From NCBI RefSeq assembly GCF_006538705.1, contig NZ_BJLP01000024.1, positions 1 through 56,198 of the forward strand: a stretch of 56,198 nucleotides of DNA. Reading direction: 5' to 3'. Shown one piece after another: positions 9,248 through 17,529 of the stretch. A program made the translations under genes and the position numbers. The notes beneath the pieces are model-generated. The model had not been told where the DNA came from. It did no database searches and saw only the letters and a list, made by a program, of their open reading frames with translations. The stretch is from Cellulomonas uda. Lineage in GTDB: Bacteria; Actinomycetota; Actinomycetes; Actinomycetales; Cellulomonadaceae. Position 1 is the first letter of the stretch. Each line of letters begins with the position of its first letter.

Positions 9248-9778
9248 ATGACCACGTTCGAGGACCTCGACCTCGGCGAGGCGTTCGGCGACTTCGGTGA
9301 CGCGGCCGCTGCGCCCCGCCGACGCTCGCGCGCCTGGGGAGCCGCCGCGTTCCTGCTCGCGATCGCCCTGCTGGTGGTGGGTGTCGTCTGGCTCGACGCC
9401 GCCCGGCGTTCGCCCGTCGACGTGAGCGCCGCACCGTCGGACCTCGTGCCCGCGCTCGCCGCTGAGCAGACGGCCGCGGACCGGATCGCCGACGCGGACC
9501 TCGACCTGATCGACGTCGTCACCACGACGACGCGCCGGCTGGGCACGTCCGCGTGGGGCGAGCACTACGTGGGCCTGACGGCGGGCGGTGCGGTGTGCCT
9601 GCTGACGGTCGTCGAGGGCGACGTGCCCGGGCAGTCCTGCGCACGCCCGACGACGCACCTCGTGCTCACCACGGCGGACGTGGACGGCCGCGACGTGGTG
9701 TGGCTCGCCGCGCAGGGTGCGGGGCCGACCGACGCGGGCTGGGCGCAGCTCGCCCCGAACCTCTGGGTGCGCGACTGA
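9248..9778 (+). CDS. Hypothetical single-pass membrane protein
   Basis: 176 residues from ATG 9248. An acidic cytoplasmic N-terminus (about 1-20) and an RRRSR patch precede one transmembrane helix (AAAFLLAIALLVVGVVWL, about 31-48). The remaining 125 residues lie outside and contain two cysteines (in GGAVCLLTV and GQSCARP) that could form a disulphide. I recognise no family. It converges with the exonuclease gene, 24 bases apart. The third-position GC bias supports it as a real gene. Confidence 0.75.
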   Translation: MTTFEDLDLGEAFGDFGDAAAAPRRRSRAWGAAAFLLAIALLVVGVVWLDAARRSPVDVSAAPSDLVPALAAEQTAADRIADADLDLIDVVTTTTRRLGTSAWGEHYVGLTAGGAVCLLTVVEGDVPGQSCARPTTHLVLTTADVDGRDVVWLAAQGAGPTDAGWAQLAPNLWVRD

Positions 9779-9802
9779 CGCGACGCCGACGCGTGCGCCG
9801 GG

Positions 9803-10768
9803 TCAGCCGGCGAGCGCCGTCACGACGCGCGTGATCGACGACGCGATCCCCCACCGCTCCGCGAGCGCGACGAGCGCGTCGGGGTCCGCGGGCGTCGGGG
9901 GCAGGTGGTCGTCGACGTCCGGCACGGGTGCGTCGTGCGCGACCCGCACCACGCGCGGCGCGACCGCGAGGTAGTCGGCGGCCTCGGTGAGCCGGCGCAG
10001 CTGCGTCGCGGTCAGGCCGCGGTCGCCCGCGTCGCGCGCCGCGAGCACGCCGTCGAGCGAGCCGTACCGCCGCACGAGCGCGGCCGCGGTCTTCTCCCCG
10101 ATGCCCGGCACACCGGGCAGCCCGTCCGACGGGTCGCCGCGCAGCGCCGCCATGTCCGCGTACGCGGCGCCGGAGTCCACGTCGTACCGCTCGCGCAGCC
10201 GCGCCAGGTCGACGACCTCGAGGTCCTTGATGCCCTTGACGGTGTAGAGCACGCGCACGCGCGTCTCGTCGTCGACGAGCTGGAACAGGTCACGGTCGCC
10301 CGTCACGACGTCCACGGGGTCCCGCTCGTCGGCGGGGCGGGCGCGTTCGCGCGCGACGAGCGTGCCGATCACGTCGTCGGCCTCGAACCCCGGCGCGCCG
10401 AGCCGCGCGATCCCGAGCGCCGCGAGCACCTCGGCGATCACGGGCACCTGGGGCGCGAGCGTGTCCGGGACCTCCTCGACGCTCGTCGTGCCGCCGCCCG
10501 GCGCCGGGACCTGCGCCGCGACGCGGTGCGCCTTGTACGAGCTGATGGCCTCGACCCGGAACTCGGGACGCCAGTCGTCGTCCCAGCACGCGACGAGGCG
10601 CGTGGGCCGCCGGTCGACGACGAGCCGCGCGATCATGTCGAGCAGGCCGCGCACGGCGTTCGTCGGCGAGCCGTCGGGCGCGCGCCCCACGGACTCGGGC
10701 ACGCCGAAGTACGCCCGGAAGTACAGCGACGCGGTGTCCAGCAGCAGCAGCGGTCGACGGTCCGTCAT
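9803..10768 (-). CDS. 5'-3' exonuclease / flap endonuclease (PolA N-terminal type)
   Basis: 321 residues, all of the exonuclease-domain type with no polymerase domain. Metal-binding acidic motifs are visible: LLLDTASLYFRAYFG, CWDDDWRPE, FEADDVIGT and VVTGDRDLFQL. A helix-hairpin-helix (GLPGVPGIGEKTA) follows. Stand-alone proteins of this type remove 5' flaps and RNA primers. ATG 10768 has GTGAGGA upstream and a TACGGT hexamer further back. The gene lies 63 bases downstream of the membrane-protein gene on the same strand and may be co-transcribed with it. Confidence 0.92.
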   Translation of the reverse strand: MTDRRPLLLLDTASLYFRAYFGVPESVGRAPDGSPTNAVRGLLDMIARLVVDRRPTRLVACWDDDWRPEFRVEAISSYKAHRVAAQVPAPGGGTTSVEEVPDTLAPQVPVIAEVLAALGIARLGAPGFEADDVIGTLVARERARPADERDPVDVVTGDRDLFQLVDDETRVRVLYTVKGIKDLEVVDLARLRERYDVDSGAAYADMAALRGDPSDGLPGVPGIGEKTAAALVRRYGSLDGVLAARDAGDRGLTATQLRRLTEAADYLAVAPRVVRVAHDAPVPDVDDHLPPTPADPDALVALAERWGIASSITRVVTALAG

Positions 10769-10831
10769 CGGTTCGTGGTCCTCACCCGGGCCACCGTAGA
10801 GGAGACCACCCCCACGGGAGCAGACCCCGCG

Positions 10832-11437
10832 TCACGCGGCGGGTGCCGGGGGTGCGGCGGCCGTCTGCTGCGGCGGCAGGCCGAGCCGCTCGCGGAACAG
10901 CCGGCGCTGCACGTACCAGCCGGTGCCGGCGACCGCGAGCCACACGACGAGCATCACGGTCTGCTCCCAGCCCTCGTCCGGGTGCGCGAGGAACCCGAGC
11001 CCCTCGGGCCACAGCGCCGCGACACCGGACAGGATGACGCTCGCGCCGCCCAGCGCGGTGCACCACAGCAGCGCGCGGCGCGCGTACTTCTCCGCGAGCA
11101 GCGCGCACGCGAACGCCGTGACGACGACGAGCACGATGCCGAGCAGCGCGCTCGTGCCCGGGTCCGCCAACGCGGACCACAGCTTCGCGCCGATCACGGC
11201 CCCCGCGACGAGCCCGACGACGAACGTCGCGAACCGGAAGACCAGCGACACCGTGAGCCACACGAGAACCGCGGAGCCCAGCCCCACCCACAGCGCGGTC
11301 CACGGGTCCGCGTCGAACGCGTCCGCGACCAGGTACCCGATCGCGAACCCCGCCGCGATCAGCGCGAGGTTGACCGAGCGCACGCCGTAGAAGCACAGCA
11401 GGACGCCGACGAGCAGCACCACCAGGGCCGTGGTCAC
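10832..11437 (-). CDS. Multi-spanning membrane protein (DUF4203/TMEM198-like)
   Basis: 201 residues from GTG 11437, with about six or seven hydrophobic helices across most of the length and a short Pro/Ala/Gln cytoplasmic tail. Pattern and length resemble the DUF4203 family, of unknown function; this is a resemblance, not a certain assignment. The start is chosen because TAGCGT lies exactly seven bases upstream (leaderless layout). An upstream GTG at 11446 is in frame but overlaps that hexamer. Confidence 0.75.
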   Translation of the reverse strand: MTTALVVLLVGVLLCFYGVRSVNLALIAAGFAIGYLVADAFDADPWTALWVGLGSAVLVWLTVSLVFRFATFVVGLVAGAVIGAKLWSALADPGTSALLGIVLVVVTAFACALLAEKYARRALLWCTALGGASVILSGVAALWPEGLGFLAHPDEGWEQTVMLVVWLAVAGTGWYVQRRLFRERLGLPPQQTAAAPPAPAA

Positions 11438-11444
11438 CTCGCCC

Positions 11445-11450
11445 ACGCTA
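11445..11450 (-). promoter_or_regulatory. Leaderless -10 element TAGCGT
   Basis: TAGCGT, seven bases, then GTG 11437. The identical hexamer and spacing precede the PAP2 and radA genes. Confidence 0.55.
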
Positions 11451-11480
11451 GACCCGCAGGTCACACCCGGCACGACGGAA

Positions 11481-11512
11481 GGCCGGCCGGTGCTGGTGCG
11501 CACCGACCGGCC
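11481..11512 (-). terminator. Terminator of the sigma/anti-sigma operon
   Basis: GGCCGGCCGGTGC (11481-11493) pairs with 11500-11512 at 12 of 13 positions, the other being G-U capable, around a six-base loop. On the minus strand it is followed by CCTT. Confidence 0.7.
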
Positions 11513-11580
11513 TCACGTCCCTGCCCGTCCCGGGGACGTACCCACCCGGTCCGGACGACGAGCACGCGTCCCGCGGACCC

Positions 11581-13038
11581 CTAGCGCGTGAGGTCGAGCT
11601 GGTCGTCCGCGACGGCGATCACGCTCCACGTGGCGCCCGAACCGTCGGACAGCTCGTACGCCGGGACGAGCACCGAGGCGCCGTCCTCGAGCACCTGCAG
11701 CGCCACACCGAGCCGCGCGTCCGTGATCGCGACCTGCGTGACGGGCCACGCGATCGGGTCGCCCGCGCGCGGCGTCGCCGGCACGGTCGGCTCGTCGGCC
11801 TTCGCCGCCTCGGTGTCGAGCTTGTTCTCGAGCACCGCGCCCCCGCGGGCCGAGGCCGCGAGCGGCCACACCCCACCCCAGCCGCCCGCGAAGCGCGGGT
11901 CGTTGAGCCGCTCGACCGCGTCGGCCGCGCTGACCACGTCGTAGTCGCCGAGCTCGACGACCGGCGCGAGCGGGCCGTACGCCGACTGCACGCCGTCCGC
12001 CATGACCGTGAAGTTCCACACGGCCTGGGTCGCCTGGCCGTCGACGACGAGCGTCGCGAGCACGTTGGTGCCCGCACCCTGGTCGGTCGTCACGTCGAAC
12101 GTGAAGTCGTCCGCGTCGAGGCCGAGATCGTCGAGCGTGGCCTCGGCGGCCGCGGTCGCGTCCTTCGCCGACGGGCCGTCCTGCGCGCAGTCCGCGCCGC
12201 CCGTGGACCCGGGCTCGGCCGCACCCTCCGGGACGTCGCCGTTCGGCTTGTCGGGCATCGAGATCTGCTCGCAGCCCCACGGGTCACGCGTCGGGTCGTA
12301 GTAGGCGATGCTCGCCAGGCCGTCGGCGCTCAGGCTCACGGTGGGCGCCGAGCCGTCGAGCGCGCCGATCGTGAGGCCGTACTCGTCGCTCAGCTCACCG
12401 GAGACGCCGAACACCTTCGCGGCCGCGCGCAGCGTCGCCTCCGAGTACACGGACGCGGCGTCGAACGCCCACGCGGCGTGCTCGCCGGTCGCGTCCGACA
12501 GGCCCTCGCCGTGGAACACCTGCCGCCCGCCGTAGCCCCACGCGGGCATCATCCGGTCGGCCCCGCCCTGGAGCTCGGCGGGCGCCTGCAGCGAACCGAC
12601 GCTCGAGGGCCCCTCCGCACGGTGCGCCGGATCCATGGCCCCGTCGACCTCCTCGCTCGCGCCCGCCGCCGACGAGTCCAGCGAGATCGCCGCCGCGACC
12701 TGCGGCGAGCCGCCCTGCGCACCGATCGCGTAGCCGCCGCCACCGACGGCCGCGAACGCGGCGACCGCCGCCGCGGCCCCCACCCAGCGGGTGCGGCGCA
12801 GGCGTCGGGCGCGCGCCGCGGCGAGCTCGTCGGGCTGCTCGTCGGGCTGCTCGGCGTGCTGATCGGCGTGCTGATCGTCGGGCAGCGGCATCCGCACGCC
12901 CGTGCTCGCGGCGAGCGCCGCGTGCAGGCGTCCCGTGTCGAGCGTCGCGCCCGCCGCGGGGTCCGCCGCCGTGACGCGGCGCAGCGCGTCGTCGACGAGC
13001 GCGGGGTCGACCGGACGGTCGTCGTCGTGCGTGCTCAC
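11581..13038 (-). CDS. Probable membrane-anchored anti-sigma factor
   Basis: 485 residues from GTG 13038, with GGAGGAG immediately upstream. The N-terminal 80 residues are cytoplasmic-type and include a Gln/Asp/Glu/His low-complexity stretch. One transmembrane helix follows (about 86-107, WVGAAAAVAAFAAVGGGGYA). The C-terminal 370 residues are extracytoplasmic, with a few cysteines (GCEQ, GADCAQD) and no recognised enzyme motif. Position directly after an ECF sigma gene and this topology support a role in holding the sigma factor at the membrane until a signal arrives. No zinc-type HxxxCxxC motif is visible, so it is not a ZAS anti-sigma factor. Confidence 0.72.
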   Translation of the reverse strand: MSTHDDDRPVDPALVDDALRRVTAADPAAGATLDTGRLHAALAASTGVRMPLPDDQHADQHAEQPDEQPDELAAARARRLRRTRWVGAAAAVAAFAAVGGGGYAIGAQGGSPQVAAAISLDSSAAGASEEVDGAMDPAHRAEGPSSVGSLQAPAELQGGADRMMPAWGYGGRQVFHGEGLSDATGEHAAWAFDAASVYSEATLRAAAKVFGVSGELSDEYGLTIGALDGSAPTVSLSADGLASIAYYDPTRDPWGCEQISMPDKPNGDVPEGAAEPGSTGGADCAQDGPSAKDATAAAEATLDDLGLDADDFTFDVTTDQGAGTNVLATLVVDGQATQAVWNFTVMADGVQSAYGPLAPVVELGDYDVVSAADAVERLNDPRFAGGWGGVWPLAASARGGAVLENKLDTEAAKADEPTVPATPRAGDPIAWPVTQVAITDARLGVALQVLEDGASVLVPAYELSDGSGATWSVIAVADDQLDLTR

Positions 13039-13167
13039 GGCTCCTCCAAAGGGTCCTGCGCGTCGTGCCGGACGCGCGTCCTGCCCCCTCTGTGTGCGGG
13101 GCGCGTCGCGTCTTGCACGACGAGCGCGGCGCACCGTCCCCAGCTCGTCCTCGCCTCGGTCCTCGGC

Positions 13168-13890
13168 TCAGTCCTGGTCGTCCGACGAGGCCGCCCACGC
13201 CGCGGCGAGCCGCGAGCGAGCACGGCTGAGTGCGGCGTCCGCACCGCCCCGGCCGATCCCGAGCACGTCCGCGAGCGCCTGACCCGTCAGGCCCTCCCAC
13301 GCGTTGAGCAGGACGATCTTGCGGTCGCGCGGGCTGAGCGCCGCGAGCGCGGTGCGCACCTGCTCGTCGTGCACGGCGCGCAGCGCGGGGTCGTCGTCGT
13401 CGACCGTCTCCGGCAGGTGCTCGACCGGCACGGGCCGGCCCTTGCGCCGGTGGTTGGCCAGCACGTACCCCGCGGTCCGGTAGAGCCAGGGCAGCTCGGC
13501 ACCCTCGGGGACGTCGGCGCGGCGGCGCCACGCGATCGTCAGCACGTCGGCCGTGAGGTCGTCGGCATCCTGGCCCGCGCGGCGCACGAGGAACCGGAAC
13601 ACGTCGCGCTGGTGCGCACGCACGAGCGCGGTGTACCAGTCGGCGCCGCGGTCCGGGCGCGTCGCGTCGTCGGGCGCGTCGGTCGAGAGCTCGTCGGCAT
13701 GCGCGTCGTCGGCGTGCGCGTCGTCGGCCGCCTTGTCCCGCTCGTCGTGGTCGTCGTCGGTCACGTCGTCACGCTCGTCGTCGGGCGCGTCGTCGCAGGC
13801 CTCGTCGCGCGGCAGCAGGCGCAGCGCGACGGGGCTCGTCCTCTCGGGCGCGTCGGCCAGGGCGGCCAGCTCGTCGCGTGACACGGGCAC
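13168..13890 (-). CDS. ECF-type RNA polymerase sigma factor with acidic N-terminal extension
   Basis: 240 residues from GTG 13890; GTG 13884 is an alternative with GAGGTG close upstream. Sigma region 2 lies at about 90-135 (HQRDVFRFLVRRAGQDADDL) and region 4 at about 175-230 (LSPRDRKIVLLNAWEGLTGQ followed by an HTH). Residues 30-80 are an unusual Asp-rich stretch with repeated DDAHA units encoded by 15-bp repeats near 13690-13725; ordinary ECF sigmas start close to region 2. It directs RNA polymerase to a small regulon and is paired with the anti-sigma gene downstream (129-base gap). Confidence 0.88.
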   Translation of the reverse strand: MPVSRDELAALADAPERTSPVALRLLPRDEACDDAPDDERDDVTDDDHDERDKAADDAHADDAHADELSTDAPDDATRPDRGADWYTALVRAHQRDVFRFLVRRAGQDADDLTADVLTIAWRRRADVPEGAELPWLYRTAGYVLANHRRKGRPVPVEHLPETVDDDDPALRAVHDEQVRTALAALSPRDRKIVLLNAWEGLTGQALADVLGIGRGGADAALSRARSRLAAAWAASSDDQD

Positions 13891-14032
13891 CTCGTCTCGT
13901 CAGTCCTCGACCGGCAGTGCGGGGCGCGCGACGGCACACCCTGCACCCCTCCATGTCGCGAGACCGAGGCATCTTGCACACCTCGTCGCAGACTCCTCGT
14001 CCGGCCGCACGCACGACGCGCACGGCCGCCGG

Positions 14033-15667
14033 TCAGAGACCGTCGGCGACGATCGCGGTCGCGCGCAGCCACGCGTCACGCGTCGCGGGACGCAGCGACT
14101 CGTACGCGATCGGCCCGCCGGACACGAGCGACGGGTCGTACGGGACCTCCACGACCGCGCGCGTCAGCGCCCCGAAGTGGCTGCGCAGCCGCTTGCGCAG
14201 GTCCTTGTCGATCTTGCGGTCCGGCGCGGACAGGATCGTCACCGCGCGGCGCACCGCGTCGTCGTTGCCCGTCGCACGCAGCGCGTCGAGCGCCCAGGCG
14301 GCGGACTGCGCGGTGTCCTCGCGGATCGTCGAGACGACGACCACCTGGTCGGCCGCGTCGATCGCCGCCTGCCAGTTCGACGCCCGCATGTTGTTGCCCG
14401 TGTCGATCACCAGCACGCGGTAGAACCGCGACAGGACCCGGTGGAGCGCGGCGAACGACGCGGCGTCCATCGACGACGCCGACCCGGCGCTCTCGTCGGA
14501 CGCGAGCACGTCGAACTGCTCGTCCGTCTGCGTGCGCACGTACCCGTCGAGGTCGCCCACCCGGACCGTCGCCGCACCACCGAGGGACGGCAGCGCCTGC
14601 AGCAGGTCGACCGCGGTGTGCTGGTGGTCGGTGTGCGCCGAGCGCCAGCCGAGCGTGCCGCGGGTCTCGTTGTTGTCCCACGCGAGCGTGTAGCCGCCGC
14701 GCTGCAGGCCGAACGTCGCGGCGAGCAGCATGGTCGCGGTCGTCTTGTGGGCGCCGCCCTTGGGGTTGAGCACGACGACCGTGCGCGGGCCGTCGAACGT
14801 GCGCCGCACCGCGGCGGTCTGCACGCGGCGCTGCTGCTCCGCGCGTCCCGGACCGAGCTTGACGCCACCGAACGTCGCGCGCCGCAGGCCGGCGCGCCAG
14901 CCCTGCTCCGCGGGACCCGTCGAGGCCTGGTGCCGCTTGGCGAGCAGGTCGTCGAGCGTGGGCAGCGTCGCGGAGGTGCGCTCGGCCTCGCGCGGCGGCG
15001 CGTCGACGCCCGCAGCGCTCGCGGCGGGGGCTGCCGGGCTCGTCGGGTCCGCGCTCGTCGAGCCTGCGCTCGTCGAGGACCCTGCGCCCGTCGGGGACCC
15101 TGCGCCCGTCGGGGACCCGGTGCTCGTCGGGAACCCGGTGCTCGTCGGGGAGGCTGCGCTCGTCGGGGAGGCTGCGCTCGTCGAGGACCCTGCGCTCGGC
15201 GACGGCGCACCGGCGGTGGTCGGGGCGGCACCCGGGAGGGACGCGGCCGCGGCGGGCCCGGCGAGCTCGGCGTCGAGGGCGCTCGTACCGGATCCCGGCA
15301 CCGCACCCGGCGCGGGCACCTCGACTCCGTCGGCGGCCGCGAGCGCGGCCTCGGCGACCGTGGCGGCCTCGGCGGCCGCGGCACCCGCCGAGTCGTTCGC
15401 CGGAGCCTCGTCCACCAGGCCGTCCGGGTGGATCAGCAGCGACCACATGCCGTCGGGGTCGCGGACCTGGACGGGGACGGGCGCACCCACCTCACCGGCG
15501 ATCGCGGCGATCCGCTCGGTGATCGCCGCGCCCGCCTCCTGGAGGTTGGCCATGCGGATGCGCTCGATCACCCCGTCGACCGAGATCTGCCCGGTGCCGT
15601 CGTCCCGCACCTCCGCGGTGACCTGCGGCAGCCGCGCGATCCGGGTGGTGCTGTCGGTGTCGCTCAT
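14033..15667 (-). CDS. ParA/MinD-type P-loop ATPase with long Pro/Ser linker
   Basis: 544 residues from ATG 15667, with AGGAGGG seven bases upstream. An N-terminal domain of about 95 residues is joined by a long Ala/Ser/Pro/Thr linker (about 95-230) to a C-terminal SIMIBI ATPase. The Walker A motif is NPKGGAHKTTA near residue 300, a KGGxxKTT deviant form with Ala-His in place of the usual Val-Gly. A Walker-B-like VLVIDTGNN follows at about 420. The layout resembles ATPases near type VII secretion and cell-wall loci (EspI/MinD-like), but no secretion genes are visible here. The linker contains seven 18-bp DNA repeats. Role unknown. Confidence 0.82.
   Translation of the reverse strand: MSDTDSTTRIARLPQVTAEVRDDGTGQISVDGVIERIRMANLQEAGAAITERIAAIAGEVGAPVPVQVRDPDGMWSLLIHPDGLVDEAPANDSAGAAAAEAATVAEAALAAADGVEVPAPGAVPGSGTSALDAELAGPAAAASLPGAAPTTAGAPSPSAGSSTSAASPTSAASPTSTGFPTSTGSPTGAGSPTGAGSSTSAGSTSADPTSPAAPAASAAGVDAPPREAERTSATLPTLDDLLAKRHQASTGPAEQGWRAGLRRATFGGVKLGPGRAEQQRRVQTAAVRRTFDGPRTVVVLNPKGGAHKTTATMLLAATFGLQRGGYTLAWDNNETRGTLGWRSAHTDHQHTAVDLLQALPSLGGAATVRVGDLDGYVRTQTDEQFDVLASDESAGSASSMDAASFAALHRVLSRFYRVLVIDTGNNMRASNWQAAIDAADQVVVVSTIREDTAQSAAWALDALRATGNDDAVRRAVTILSAPDRKIDKDLRKRLRSHFGALTRAVVEVPYDPSLVSGGPIAYESLRPATRDAWLRATAIVADGL
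15066..15191. repeat. Seven 18-bp in-frame tandem repeats in the ParA-like gene
   Basis: Seven consecutive units of the type GCGCTCGTCGAGGACCCT, preceded by one 15-bp variant. They encode (A/S)G-S-(S/P)-T-(S/G) linker repeats. Confidence 0.88.
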
Positions 15668-15851
15668 CGGTGGTCCCTCCTCGTCGGCCCCCCGGTGGCG
15701 AAACTACGCGAATGTCCGGTTCCGCGCGCGCGCCGGAGCAGGCGAAAACCTCGCGCGACCTGCGGGGGATGGCCCCGATCCTCCCATGAGGATGCCTCGG
15801 GCACCGATCGGCGGCCGTCGACCCGACCCGCCGCGGCACACCGCCCGAGGG

Positions 15852-16382
15852 TCAGGAGTCGTCGACCTCGAACCAGACGACGGTCCGGCCGGGCTCGTGC
15901 GTGGTGCCCCACGCGGACGACAGCGCGTCGACGATCGCCAGGCCACGTCCGTTGGGCGCGGTCGGCTCGGTGCGGCGCAGGTGGGGTGTGCCGCCGCCGT
16001 GGTCCGTGACCTCGACGTGCAGGACGCCGGCGGTCACGGTCACGCGCACCACCACGTCGCTGTCGTGCGGACCGTGCACCACGGTGTTCGCGACGACCTC
16101 TCCCGTCAGCAGCTCCGCGACCTGGTTCGCGGCGCCGCCGATGCCCGCGGCCGCCGCGATCTGCATGACCCAGTGCCGCGCGGTCCGGGGCGCCGAGGGG
16201 GTCGCCGTGAGCACGAGCTCGTCGTGTACCTCCGGCGCGCGCAGACGCACGCTCGCCGCGCTCCGGATGTCCCTCACCTCGCCCACGCCAACAGGGTGCA
16301 CGACGATCCGCGGTTCCGCTGGTCGAGCGTCCCGTTCGTGGACACGCGGGATCCCGGACGCGGGGGTCTGCGTGGTGGGCAC
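15852..16382 (-). CDS. Anti-sigma-type ATP-binding protein (RsbW/SpoIIAB-like HATPase)
   Basis: 176 residues from GTG 16382. The GHKL fold is seen as an N-box (ELLTGEVVANTVVHG, about 91-105), G1 (DHGGGTP) and G2 (GRGLAIVDAL). Such proteins are serine kinases that bind and inhibit sigma factors or phosphorylate anti-anti-sigma factors; many stand alone in actinobacteria. The start is uncertain: CACGAT lies six bases before GTG 16382, but GTG 16286 also has a CACCCT hexamer six bases upstream and gives a typical 144-residue protein. It is divergent from the LigD-type gene, sharing about 60 bases. Confidence 0.85.
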   Translation of the reverse strand: MPTTQTPASGIPRVHERDARPAEPRIVVHPVGVGEVRDIRSAASVRLRAPEVHDELVLTATPSAPRTARHWVMQIAAAAGIGGAANQVAELLTGEVVANTVVHGPHDSDVVVRVTVTAGVLHVEVTDHGGGTPHLRRTEPTAPNGRGLAIVDALSSAWGTTHEPGRTVVWFEVDDS

Positions 16383-16428
16383 GCGGGCATCGTGCCATCA
16401 CCGAGTGACGCGCGTCACCTCGGACACC

Positions 16429-16434
16429 TAGGTT
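16429..16434 (+). promoter_or_regulatory. Leaderless -10 element TAGGTT
   Basis: TAGGTT, six bases, then ATG 16441. This decides the start against the in-frame GTG at 16435, which directly abuts the hexamer. Confidence 0.55.
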
Positions 16435-16440
16435 GTGGAC

Positions 16441-17526
16441 ATGCCGTCCAAGACTCCCGCGACCGAGATCGACGTCCGTGGCCGGACCGTGCGCGTGTCG
16501 AGCCCGGACCGGGTCTACTTCCCGGCGCGCGGGCTGACGAAGCTCGACGTCGTGCAGTACTTCGTCCAGGTCGGGGACGGGATCCTCGGCGCGCTGCTCG
16601 ACCGTCCGACGACGCTCGAGCGCTGGCCCAAGGGCGTGTTCGAGGGTGCGAGGCTCGCGACGCGCGCGGACTCGTCGGGCGACGCGTTCTACCAGAAGCG
16701 CGTCCCGGCGGGCGCGCCCGACTACGTGCGCACCGCCCGGATCGCGTTCCCGTCGGGCCGCACGGCCGACGAGGTGGCGCCCGGCGAGCTCGCCGTCGTC
16801 GCGTGGGCCGCGAACCTCGGCACGCTCACGTTCCACCCGTGGCCCGTCACGTCGCGGGACGTCGAGCGTCCCGACCAGCTGCGCATCGACCTCGACCCGC
16901 AGCCCGGCACCGACTTCTCCGACGCGGCGCGCGTCGCCCCGCACGTGCGCGAGCTGCTCGCCGAGCACGGCCTCGAGGGCTGGCCCAAGACGTCCGGCGG
17001 GCGCGGCATCCACGTGTTCGTGCCGATCGAGCCGCGCTGGACGTTCGTCGAGGCCCGCCGCGCGACGATCGCGTTCGGCCGCGAGCTGGAACGCCGCCTG
17101 CCCGGCGAGGTCACGATGAAGTGGTGGAAGGAGGAGCGCGGCGCCAAGATCTTCGTCGACTACAACCAGATGGCCCGCGACCGCACGATCGCGTCGGCGT
17201 ACTCGGTGCGCACGAACGCGCGCGCCACGGTCTCGGCGCCGCTCACCTGGGACGAGGTCGCGGACGTGCACCCCGACGACTTCGACGTGACGACGATGCC
17301 CGCGCGGTTCGCCGCCGTGGGCGACCTGTTCGCACCGCTCGCGGCGCACGCCCCCGGGCGGTTCTCGATCGACTCGCTGCTCGAGCTCGCGCAGCGCCAG
17401 GAGCACGACGAGGGGCACGGGGACCTGCCGTACCCGCCGGAGTACCCGAAGATGCCCGGCGAGCCGCCGCGCGTGCAGCCGTCCCGCGCGCGCAAGCCGG
17501 CGAGCGAGGCCGACGACGAGGGCTGA
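16441..17526 (+). CDS. Stand-alone LigD polymerase domain (primase-polymerase, NHEJ type)
   Basis: 361 residues. The AEP/LigD polymerase signature is clear: D150 and D152 in RIDLDPQPG, H191 in SGGRGIHVFVPI, a third acidic residue in IFVDYNQ (about 240), and the ARDRTIASAYSVR motif. This enzyme adds nucleotides at DNA ends during non-homologous end joining. The ligase and phosphoesterase domains of LigD are absent, and no ku gene lies in the window. Such split versions are known in actinobacteria, where polymerase, ligase and Ku can be separate genes. It converges with the carboxypeptidase gene, their stops three bases apart. Confidence 0.92.
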   Translation: MPSKTPATEIDVRGRTVRVSSPDRVYFPARGLTKLDVVQYFVQVGDGILGALLDRPTTLERWPKGVFEGARLATRADSSGDAFYQKRVPAGAPDYVRTARIAFPSGRTADEVAPGELAVVAWAANLGTLTFHPWPVTSRDVERPDQLRIDLDPQPGTDFSDAARVAPHVRELLAEHGLEGWPKTSGGRGIHVFVPIEPRWTFVEARRATIAFGRELERRLPGEVTMKWWKEERGAKIFVDYNQMARDRTIASAYSVRTNARATVSAPLTWDEVADVHPDDFDVTTMPARFAAVGDLFAPLAAHAPGRFSIDSLLELAQRQEHDEGHGDLPYPPEYPKMPGEPPRVQPSRARKPASEADDEG

Positions 17527-17529
17527 GGC

